Of a stretch of 64,000 nucleotides of DNA, positions 55,454-64,000 are shown in pieces. Numbering within the stretch: the stretch's first letter is position 1; every line of letters begins with the position of its first letter. The notes beneath the pieces were generated by a model. The model saw only the letters and a program-made list of their open reading frames with translations, made no database searches and was not told where the DNA came from. The stretch lies in the NCBI GenBank assembly GCA_951217055.1, contig OX578280.1, positions 2,480,001 through 2,544,000 on the forward strand. Direction: 5' to 3'. Both the position numbers and the translations under genes were made by a program. Origin of the DNA: Gerris lacustris (Eukaryota; Arthropoda; Insecta; Hemiptera; Gerridae).

Positions 55454-56089
55454 ATAGACGGCCAATTGGTGTGGCACATAGCTTCCTCGCATCCAATCCG
55501 TACTTTATTGATTTTATGCTTTTACAAGCCGTTATTGTCTAATTTGTTTAATTATTTCCCCCATTTTTTCAATGTGTCAAAATTGTATTGATTTTTTACA
55601 TGAATTAAAGTATCAATTTAGCAAATGTTAAAGAGCGCAGATGGTTCAAATTAATCTGGGGCCATCTGCGGGTTACTTTCGATAAACTATAAAAGTTTCA
55701 TACAAATCAAATAAGATACTTTTGAAGCTATAGGTGTAAATAAATGTATGTTTGTGTGCATGTGGAAGAGAAACAAATGAGCGCTGAAGGTTGAAACTTA
55801 TATGGGACCAACAATGAGCTAATTATGACCTACCATACAAATTTCATTTAAAATCACGGACGAGTAGTTTTTAAGGTATGTTGGTTCGCATAAATTGAGT
55901 GACAGACAGACACGGAAACAAGAAAGTCCACTGATGTCTGAAACGGATTTCCGTTTTGAAATATTATAAACCGGAGACATAACATATTTTCGTTCTTCAG
56001 AACGATCACATAGCTTCCGTTACCTTCGGTAAGCTCGGAAGTAAAAATCTAACAACAAATATAAATTTCTTTACGCCAATAGTTATAAT
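55454..56089 (+). mobile_element. Family B repeat, copy 3
   Basis: Head GACGGCCAATTGGTGTGGCA; middle GCGGGTTACTTTCGATAAAC; core GTGACAGACAGACACGG; tail stem-loop GTTACCTTCGGTAAGCTC and GGAAGTAAAAATC, then CTAACAACAAATATAAATTT. The last 215 bp are repeated at 57895-58105. Confidence 0.8.
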
Positions 56090-57894
56090 TAGGGTCCGTA
56101 GGCAAATCCAAGGACCCTTAAATTTTCCTGCGTGTGTCTGTCCGTCCGTCCTCTCGCGTGCTCTCACGGCTACACCTTTCGTCCGATCACTTTGAAATTT
56201 GGCATGTATGTGTCTTGTACTTACCTTCATATTTTTAAAAATATAGCGACTTAAAGAAAATTTAAAAATTAGGGTAAAAAAACGTAAGGGTTAATTTTTT
56301 TTATTTTTTTTCGACACCGTGAGGGGTATCATATGAAAGGGTACGTCGAGCTGATTACAAAAATATATAATTCTTTGGATATAACTTTGATAGGGCGAGC
56401 GTAGGCAAGTTTGAAACGTGTCCCCCCTCTCTATCTCGCTTATGTGAAGTGCAAAAAATCTGAAAAAATTCCTGAACATTCTTCGACCAAAAGTAAAGAT
56501 ACCACTTTTTGGAAATTTCGAAAAAAATATTATTTTATTTTTTATTGTCAACATACGTCTTTTTATAATTATGGTCTTTTCGATGTATTTATATGGTTGT
56601 AGTCCGGTTCAGTGGCAAAATAATACTTTATCAGAGTGTGTTTTGAGAATATCAGAACCTCAGAATAGTTCAAAGTAAGCTTTTTAGCAGTTGAAAAAAC
56701 ACTGTTTATACACTTTACAGTTAAACACTATATAGTGTGGCCTACGGACTCTCACTGCAGAGACGGAACTAGACCTGCTGAGGCCCGTGTGCAAGATTTT
56801 TTTTTGAGCCCCCCCCCCCCCCCCCCCCAAGATGACCAAATATTTTTGTCGCCTGATACACATAAGATTTGTAATAAATTGCAACAAAAAACATTTTTTT
56901 ATGATAAAAAAAAACAAAATAAATTAACCGTACAGAGTGACAGACGGACATAGGAACGAAACTATAAGGTTTCTTTTTTTTGATTTTACCAACGAAACCC
57001 TAAAAAGGAGCCCTTGGTAATTAATTAAAAAGAATGGTTTCGAGTTTATGGCTCAAAATAAAAACTCTTTATTTTAATTTTTTTTTTATTAGATCCATAA
57101 TTTTAGCTGTTAGACTTGAGTTGAATACTCATATTTTGAAACTTTAATTCTTGGAGAAAAAATGCCAAGAGTAAAAAGTTCTTATGTTAAGCCATAGACT
57201 CTAACTTTAGCCTTAAAAATATGTTGTCTTCTATTAACTTTTTCATATTTTAAGTACTGCTGCAGAGCATTTTAGCGCTCAAAGTGCTTAGCATTTTTTC
57301 TGTAAGCGCATTTTAAGTTAACATAGAACCCAGCAAACCGCGTCTTTCTTCCTGCAGTAGATTCCGGAGATATTGAGTGGATCGTGTTAGGTGGCCCCTG
57401 AGTAGGCATATTTTACAAGTTAAAAATGTATAATTAATTTAAAAACTTAGTAAAGATAGTTACATTTTGATGAAACATATACAGGATAATACAAAACATC
57501 AACAGTCTTAAATACCAAAATGTCTAAAAATCACGTCATGTTGTAAATCAATATTAATAATATTATCTTAATAAGCATTTAACATCGATTTTCTCAAAAA
57601 ATTATAATAATAATAATTATTATTATTATTATGTGGAAAATAATATAGATACCTACGACGTAAAAATAATATAAATAATAACAATGGTAATAATCAAATT
57701 ATAAATTAACTTCACCTTTTTAATAAAAATATTTCTTATTCATTTATTTATATTTTATTATTTTTTTTTATAACTGGCCGAGCGGAAGTGAGGCCCCCTT
57801 ACCCCGAGGCCCGTGTGCGGCTGACCCCATGCACACGGCTAGTTCCGGCACTGTCTCACTGTGTGCTGACTAGCACATATTTGACCTGTTTATT
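56090..57894 (-). mobile_element. Family A repeat, copy 4, reverse, interrupted by a hAT-like MITE
   Basis: The A end is at the left (AGGGTCCGTAGGCAAATCC, 56091) and the A start at the right (TTGACCTGTTTATT, 57881-57894). The interior matches copy 2 until 56757, where the MITE 56758-57853 is inserted. The copy sits exactly between two direct repeats of about 215 bp of family B. Confidence 0.85.
56758..57853. mobile_element. hAT-like MITE, 1.1 kb, with 8-bp target duplication
   Basis: Ends CAGAGACGGAACTAG and CTAGTTCCGGCACTG; TCTCACTG flanks both sides (56750-56757 and 57854-57861). Other A copies have the uninterrupted CACACAGCGAGGGTCC target. GAGGCCC-type words, inverted, and C runs lie near the ends. 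Inside, GAGTGACAGACGGACATAGG followed by GGTTTC, loop, GAAACC and CTAAAAA (56935-57003) is a copy of the shared 3' module. Confidence 0.9.
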
Positions 57895-58105
57895 AAGGTA
57901 TGTTGAGTGAAAGACAGACACGGAACCAAAAATGTCCACTGATGTCTGAAACGGATTTCCGTTTTGGAATATTATAAACCGGAGACATAAAATATTTTCG
58001 TTCTTGAGAACGACCACATAGCTTCCGTTACCTTCGGTAAGCTCGGAAGCAAAAAATCTAACAACAAATATAAATTTCTTTACGCCAATAAAGTTATAAT
58101 TTTTT
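57895..58105 (+). repeat. Second copy of the family B end (direct repeat of 55873-56089)
   Basis: Contains AAAGACAGACACGGAACC, CTGATGTCTGAAACGGATTT, the hairpin GTTACCTTCGGTAAGCTC, and TAACAACAAATATAAATTTC. It lacks the TTCGCATAAATT segment found at 55884. Confidence 0.85.
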
Positions 58106-58126
58106 TTTATCCTCAGCGCTACAGCC

Positions 58127-58643
58127 CAGTGGCGTATCCAGCGGCTAGGTCTGGAGGGGGCACATTCTAAGACAGTTTAGATTGGTGGGGGGGGGGGGGG
58201 AATTCGTAGTGGAAACAAGAAAAGGGAAGTACTTATCCAAAAAGCAGCTGCTCCCCCCCCCCCCCCCCCAAAAAAAAACACTCTGCGCCCAAGTAACAAT
58301 AACTGTTTTAGAACGTATTCGTTAGAAAATATTATGCTGATGCTTTACTGCAGTGCATTATCTTATTGTAAGTCGTGGGCGTCGTCTGCAGTTAATTATT
58401 GGGAGGGGGGATCTATGACGGGGGGTCCGGGGGCCTCCCCCGGAAAATTTTGAAAATATGACCTCTCAAAACAGCGCTTTTATGCATTTCTGAGGTGAAA
58501 TTGAATATGAGGTGAATGTAAAAATATGTATTAAAAAAAAATACGATGTATTTTTTTTTTTGTTTTTTTTGTTTACTCTTTCGGGTCTGGGCCCGTCTGG
58601 GGGGGGCACGTGCCCCCTGTGCCCCCCCCTGGATACGCCACTG
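58127..58643. mobile_element. hAT-like MITE, 517 bp, with 8-bp target duplication
   Basis: Ends CAGTGGCGTATCCAG and CTGGATACGCCACTG, flanked by CTACAGCC (58119-58126 and 58644-58651). GGTCCGGGGGCCTCCCCC with GGAAAATTTT at 58425 closely matches a piece of the MITE at 41512, so the two are related subfamilies. G and C runs near the ends. Confidence 0.92.
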
Positions 58644-58751
58644 CTACAGCCCATGTATAGGGCTTGGGACTGATCTCCAATCCCCTCTTTCAAGGCCTAC
58701 TGTCCGTCAAGCCTCCAAAATAAAGTTATAATATAACTGCAAAAGAGTTAA

Positions 58752-59177
58752 GCCTGGTTTCCATTAGTCGAGTAAACGGGCGAGTAACTAGGTCGAGTAG
58801 CACTCGGCCGAGCTACTTGCCTAATGTGAACGATAAGGCGAGTAAACGGTCGAGGAGAGTGGATAAAAGTTGGTCGAGTAAATGGGCGAGTGCGGTGGTA
58901 GAGTAGCTCGCCCGCCGAAGGGCGAGTAGACCCCCCACCCCACGTCCGTCCTAACGTTGAATACCTACCTCTTCTGCTCTTCTATATAATAATTGCGGGA
59001 TTATTCGGAACTAAAAACGTAATAACCTCGCTTTACTAAGGCTACTATCTCAAGCACGTGTGAACGACTTTAGAGTCACTCCACCAAAAAACAGCACACC
59101 ATTTTACTCGACCGTCCCTTGTGCTAAAAAGCAAGCTAGTGCACTTGACCATTTTCTCGACCAATGTAGACTAGGCT
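58752..59177. mobile_element. TIR element with TTA or TTAA target and multiplied GCGAGTA motifs
   Basis: Left end AGCCTGGTTTCCATTAGTCG, right end CGACCAATGTAGACTAGGCT (imperfect inverted repeats). TTAA lies at 58748-58751 and again at 59178-59181. Inside, TCGAGTA or GCGAGTA recurs at least eight times on both strands in the left half. No coding capacity. PIF/Harbinger-like (TTA target) is possible, but the ends do not settle it. Confidence 0.7.
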
Positions 59178-59480
59178 TTAAAGAAAAACGAAACTAACGA
59201 ATTGCTAATCGTAAAGATTTTCTTAGAAGGATAATTTGCCGCTACAATATGTTGAAGGTGACACAATCCAGAAGTTTGAAAGGGAGAAAGTTCGGTAAGA
59301 TATTCGGAGGTGATAAGAAAACTACATTATTATTTATATTATATAGAATAAGATTATAATAAATTCAAATAAACTTTAGTATAACAATGTAATTGGTACG
59401 GATAGTTTATAGATAAGAAGATTCAAAGAGCAAAAACCATTGTGTGTTACAAAGATAACGATAAATATTATCATTAAGAA

Positions 59481-59516
<36 letters not shown>

Positions 59517-60245
59517 GTATGTTTGCCTTTATAATTTTCTAACTCATTTATAAGTGACTCAGTTATGAGTTATGAGTTTAGTGCCAACAGCCTTGTTAAA
59601 CACCTTATTGTTTCTGATAATGAAAGTAATGGGAGAAAGGGAAAACAATTAACAGCGTTAATTAATTAATTATAAAATACATTTTGTTCTCCTTGGTTTG
59701 TCGCATTTTAAAGATATTTAAATACTTAAATATTCATAACTGTAATTATATTTTTAACTCGCAGAATCGATATAAACCAAAACCATGATTAATTAAGGCC
59801 TGTTTACACTAGGAAGGAGCCTTACGTTTATCCCATTGAATGAATGAATGAATAAATACCATTTTATTGATCATTTTTTCGTACAATATGTTTAACAGAA
59901 TATTAAATTAATGTTATTGATTATTTTATTATTATTATTATTATTATTACTGTTAATATCCTTACTATTTTAAATACATGTATGTATATATTTCTACAGT
60001 AAATCTATAAAAACAAGATAACAGTAACAACTTACATACTATAACAATTTAAATACTATAAAAAAATGCATAACAACATTATATGACCAAATCAGATTTT
60101 CATCTGGTGTTATAACGTTTATCCAATTATTTATTCATTATTATTATCTACTCGTATTTAAATAAATTATTATAAACTCTTTGAAGACCAACCAATCAAA
60201 ACGAACATTTATTCTATTGGAATAGATTTGCCTTAAATTAGCAAT
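59178..60245. other. AT-rich sequence with a long A run
   Basis: An A run of about 29 lies at 59486-59514 and an ATT triplet run near 59925-59948. No gene. Confidence 0.5.
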
Positions 60246-60905
60246 AAATAAACAGGTCAAGTGTGTGCTAGTCAGCACACAGCGAGGGTCCGTAGGCAAC
60301 CCTGTATAGTTTAAGTAGTACCCTATTGATGGTGTTTTTTAAAATGCTAAAAAGCTTACTTTGAACTATCCTATGGGTCTGATATTCTCAAAACACATAA
60401 GCAAACTTCTGATAAAGTATTTTTTTGCCACTGAACCGGACTACAACCATATAAATACATCGAAACGACCATAGTTATAAAAAAACGTATTTTGTCAATA
60501 AAAAATAAAATAATATTTGTTTCGAAATTTTCAAAAAGTGGTATCTTTACTTTTGGTCGAAGAACGTTTTACACCCACTTCAAACTTGCCTACGCTCGCC
60601 TTATCAAAGTTATAACCAAAGAATTATATATTTTTCTAATCAGCTCGACGTACCCTTTCATATGATACCCCTCACGGTGTCAAAAAAAAATTTAACCCTT
60701 AAGTTTTTTACCCTATTTTTTTAAAAAATATTTTTTTTTATTTGCTAAATTTTTAAAATATGTGGGGAGATACAAGACACATACATGGCCAAATTTCAAA
60801 GTGATCAGACGAAAGGTGTAGCCGTGAGAGCAGGCGACAGGACGGACGGACAGACACACGCAGGAAAATATAAGGGTCCTTGGTTTTGCCTACGGACCCT
60901 AAAAA
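60246..60905 (+). mobile_element. Family A repeat, copy 5
   Basis: Full at both ends (AATAAACAGGTCAAGTGTG; GGACCCTAAAAA) with a deletion around 60565 compared with copy 2. Box CCAAATTTCAAAGTGATCAG; core GGACGGACGGACAGACAC; terminal stem-loop intact. Confidence 0.85.
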
Positions 60906-61188
60906 TAATTTCGAGGTGAGTCATCACCGTCAGGACAGTACTCGATTATATGAATGATTTAGAACTTCTATCGGTGAAATATAGAACTGCAATGAATACA
61001 GGTGCACACCAGTTTGTACCTTCTATTATATTCTAATTTCCTGCCACGATGTTAAACATTAAGGTTTATTAAAACTTCAGTCCGCATATCGTCAAAATAT
61101 TGTACTAAAAATGAAAACTTAACGACCTCCTGTTAAATCCTAACTTCCTATGCACGATATTTAAAAGAGTCACATGTTTCACGTCGTT
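60906..61188. other. Spacer
   Basis: No gene seen. Confidence 0.5.
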
Positions 61189-61415
61189 TTTACTTCCATG
61201 AAAATGGAAGTATGGTGATCCACCCTCCAAAACGTGATTCCGAGATCTCTGTGAAGGAGGGGTCTTACGAACCCGGGGATATCATTAAAATCATATAACA
61301 TATATGTCAGTGCGAACGCATGTATGTATGTACGTACTACGTACGAACGTTCGTTCGGAACTTTAAACCTTTATAAAATCGCTTCAAGACATCATATTGA
61401 GATGCGGTTTGCGGC
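61189..61415 (-). mobile_element. Stem-loop-ended repeat, minus strand
   Basis: On the minus strand the end is ACTTCCAT, TTTC, ATGGAAGT then AAAAA, a perfect hairpin. Upstream of it lie GGATATCCCCGGGTTCGTAA-type sequence and a run of CGTAC/ATGT words (61315-61356) in the place of the GACA core. ACTTCCATGAAAATGG also occurs at 62852. Confidence 0.45.
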
Positions 61416-61417
61416 AT

Positions 61418-62050
61418 TTTTACTACGTTTTTATTAGCTTGCATTCTTGTTTGTTTGTTTGTCCGGTACAAATCTGCCAATCGATTTCTAACTAACTTCC
61501 CGAATAGCTAGACATTTGAAACTTTTAGCACAGCTCAGAACACGATGACAATGCATTATTTTAATACTTTTAGCCATCTTTCAGCAGAATTTAATTAGTT
61601 TTCAGCAAATTTTGCTGTGCGGAAAGTTAGTTCGGAAAAATAGTTAGTTCCATCTTTCAAGTTATTTTATTTGTTTTGCCATATCCAATATTTACGAAAT
61701 CTTCATTTTGACGGGTCTCAAATTTCTGATAGATAAACATTGAATGACAGCAAAACAGGAAATATCGATTATATTATTTATCGATTATATTATTTGAAAT
61801 ATATCGATGGCACGCTTAGATTTGGTGTTGGGGAGATCCGTTGTACAAAGATTTATCCTTTTATAGGTTTAAGATCAGCTCTCTGGATGGTTTTCATTTA
61901 TGTGAAGAAAATAAATTCGGAACTATTTCTTTTTCACTAACATTATATATTATATAACAATAACAATTATATTATCAACATTACATACGATTCAACAGAA
62001 AATTAAAAAACGTAGTATATAAAAAGTTCTTTTTATCTTGAAATTATTTA
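61418..62050 (-). mobile_element. Family D repeat, copy 3
   Basis: From TACTACGTTTTTATTAGCTT to CTTTTTATCTTGAAATTATT, collinear with 9266-9888, with small duplications (TATTATTTATCGATTATATT). It provides a second empty site for the hAT-like element at 7772. Confidence 0.8.
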
Positions 62051-62274
62051 GAACTTTTGTCGGAAAAACCCGAACATCGTAGCTCACGCTCGGAGCTACA
62101 GTCAATTAAGCATGAAATCAGTCTGTCGACTGTCGACGATAACTTCAGGAGGCTTTATTTGATTTCAATTTCCTTTGGGGTATATATAATATGTGTCCTA
62201 TATGGTAGATTGTAGCTATACTTTTTGAGCACAATCGGACAAGCTGTTTGGGAGATATTGGCATTTTAGTGTTT
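62051..62274. other. Spacer
   Basis: GTAGCTCACGCTCGGAGCTAC at 62081 is a small hairpin, and GACAAGCTGTTTGGGAGATA near 62240 recalls repeat bodies. No gene. Confidence 0.4.
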
Positions 62275-62850
62275 TTATTTACGATTGATACGAAATATAA
62301 ACATTATATCTCTGTTTAGATGCGTAGAAAGTGATTATTTACGTGCTTGTATTCATTGCGCATGCGCGTCTCATAGTTCTGAAGAATTCCTCTTCTTTAC
62401 CACGCTAGCACGGTAAAGAAGAGGAATTCTTCAGCTTTACGCACGATTAGCGAGTTTGTTTACATTTAACAAAACTAATTTGCTATTCTTTTATTAAAGT
62501 AACTGTTTATATCAAGTTTTTAGTGAAAAACAATGAATGAATCATGTGGCTTTGGCGAAAATGTGGAGAATAATACTCCTCCAGAAATAATTAATTCGGC
62601 AAAAAATACAACTCAAGATTAATGCCATCTTTATCAAGAGAAGAGATACGAACTGACATACAGCAAGTTTATTTTTTTCTGTATTTATTATTTAAATCTA
62701 ACAATCGTAGATAAAGTACGGTACGCAACTCGTGCGAAAACGGCATTTTGCATTGCTCGTGTGGTTTTACTAGCCTCGCTATCGCTCGGGTGCAAACTCC
62801 ACACTCGCATGCAAAATGCTACTTTCCCCACACGACGCGTAATGTACTAT
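62275..62850 (+). mobile_element. Family E repeat, copy 4
   Basis: Collinear with copies 1-3. Palindrome 62379-62434 (centre CGCTAGCA, one unpaired position). NRF1-type TGCGCATGCGCG at 62359. The short frame from 62533 reads MNESCGFGENVENN and ends at a stop after NTTQD. Confidence 0.85.
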
Positions 62851-63971
62851 TACTTCCATGAAAATGGGTGTAAATACTGAGTTCTCTCTGCTCATGTGTA
62901 GGATTTCCACACCGGTACTTTTCGTAACGAAAATGTCTTCTGTATCACAGAGTTATAAGCACGTTTTAAACATACCCATGGTAAAAAAAAGTGAAAAATG
63001 ATACTACAAGCGATATCATTTGAATCCTAAACGAGGCGGCAGCTGGGAGATTTGATAGCTAACGCGTGCACGATGAAAAATATAACACGTTTACCGCTCT
63101 TCTTAAAATTGAAGGACACATACGTCCTCACACCTTTAAGGCACATGTCAAAAAAAGCAGTCTTAATTATAATGATAAAAAGAGGTGGCAGATGATGGTG
63201 GTGTTCTTTTTTAATAAAGGTGAAAGATCTTAGATTATTATATGTCTTCTAAAATGATAGAAAAGAAGAAAGGTTCAGTGGAAGTTGTTTTGTTAGGAAA
63301 AGGAATAAAGGACATTCAGGAAGTACTTCCGTCTGACTGAAAGGCTCCTATTGCAGGGAGGTGGTGCCACGAGAATCCTTCTAAAGAGAAAGGAGGGGTG
63401 CCACTTCTACCACGCCTTCTTCCTCGGCTCTTGCAGCCCCCTTAAGGGGGTTGCAATGGAAAAGTGGTTGGGACCGCAAGTATATCGAGCACCTGCCTTC
63501 CCCTACTCTCGTAGTCAGTCAGCCAGCCGCAAATCCTTCTTTCTGATATCCTTTTCACGGTGTTCTGAGTCCACGAGTCCATAAACCCCGTGGACCGAGA
63601 CAAACAACAAGAAAACAACTTGAAAACTCTCGGTAAAAACACACCCGAAAAGGAAATATAACGAACAATAGAAATTAAGTAAAAAAGAACAAAAAAAAAA
63701 TCTAGCGATGTTTCTCTACGATTGTCAGAGTTTTCTTTCAAACTTCCGAAACCGGACACTAGATTTTTGAATGAGGTCCAAGTTTTAAATCAAGATCTTA
63801 ATAATGCAAATTCTATAAAAAAAAAAACAACGATTCCCTGTTTATTATGATTATCCGGATAAAACTCAAGTTTATACCTTAGATGTAATTCCATGAGATG
63901 GAGTTCTTCGACTTTTAGCTATTATACATTTAAAAACATTTTTTATATAGTGCCTACGGCCTATAAATTAG
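62851..63971. other. Spacer with a GC-rich block at 63340-63600
   Basis: An acceptor-like TCCTATTGCAG precedes GC-rich sequence at 63356. Frames of 77 aa (plus) and 105 aa (minus) overlap; neither is recognisable. CCCCCTTAAGGGGG is a hairpin at 63429. An exon is possible but unsupported. Confidence 0.3.
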
Positions 63972-64000
63972 AAATAATTTCAAGATAAAAAGAACTTTCT
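63972..64000 (+). mobile_element. Start of a further family D copy, cut by the window edge
   Basis: TAATTTCAAGATAAAAAGAA then CTTTCT is the inner-edge word of D (compare 7309 and the inverse at 62025). Confidence 0.55.

Noticed and set aside
35315..56554. A similar 78-94-aa frame in several copies of family A
   Set aside because: It lies in the body of a repeat, has no recognisable domain, is very rich in F and K from A/T runs, and is broken in copy 5. Shared openness reflects shared descent.

Overview
The window looks like intergenic or intronic DNA from a large, AT-rich, transposon-laden invertebrate genome, most likely an insect. The clues are long A/T stretches, TA/TG microsatellites, decayed non-LTR and Ty3/gypsy retrotransposons, piggyBac-like, hAT-like and pogo-like non-autonomous DNA elements, tRNA-like and 5S-like SINE pieces, and no operon-like gene packing. 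I cannot name the species. I see no complete protein-coding gene. The best coding candidate is one short first exon on the minus strand (13029-13137) with a strong splice donor and a GC-rich upstream region. Nearly every longer open frame is either microsatellite translation or lies inside a repeat.

The DNA is mostly recurring repeat families, given letters here. A: starts AATAAACAGGTCAAGTG, ends GGACCCTAAAAA; 5 copies. B: head CCAATTGGTGTGGCACATAG, tail with a TTACCTTCGGTAAGCTC hairpin. C: contains CCAGTCATGCACCATGAC. D: 7.3-9.9 kb, 61.4 kb and the window end. E: about 580 bp with a 56-bp central palindrome; 4 copies plus a fragment. G: foldback; 2 copies. I: ends in GGAACTTCGTTCC; 4 copies. 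M and N occur as inverted pairs. L, P, Q and O are single.

Layout. 1.2-3.9 kb is a hAT-like element with a foldback nested in it. 4.4-4.9 kb is a GC-rich island. 5.3-5.9 kb is E. 6.4-6.8 kb is a 10-bp minisatellite. 7.3-9.9 kb is an inverted pair of D with a hAT-like element inside. 10.1-11.0 kb is an X-Y-X-Y hairpin repeat. 13.0-13.5 kb is the candidate exon. 13.8-15.7 kb is a piggyBac-like element holding G and a B/I chimera. 16.3-17.5 kb is I interrupted by an 849-bp TIR element. 17.7-17.9 kb is promoter-like. 18.0-19.1 kb is the M inverted pair. 21.0-21.3 kb is a 15-bp minisatellite. 22.0-25.7 kb holds P, C, G, a 284-bp palindrome and a TIR element. 25.7-28.5 kb is a LINE broken by several palindromes. 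32-36 kb holds A, B, a pogo-like MITE and E. 37.1-38.4 kb is I with a SINE composite. 40.5-45 kb holds I, B and L with MITEs. 46.9-48.3 kb is a 37-bp satellite. 49.0-53.5 kb is the N inverted pair around a Ty3/gypsy pol fragment and a C copy. 54.9-58.7 kb is a nest of A, B and two hAT-like MITEs. 60-62.9 kb holds A, D and E.

The most interesting signal is architectural. At least seven families that otherwise look unrelated (A, B, I, L, M, P, Q) end in the same order of parts: an AAATTTCR box, a GACAGACA-type core, then a terminal stem-loop of 5-12 bp followed by an A-rich end. One locus (14.9-15.45 kb) looks like a swap of parts between two of these families at the GACA core. Several DNA elements also carry internal multiplied copies of their terminal motif. 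One E copy keeps its central palindrome through a matched double substitution. All identities come from reading by eye; no alignment or database search was run.
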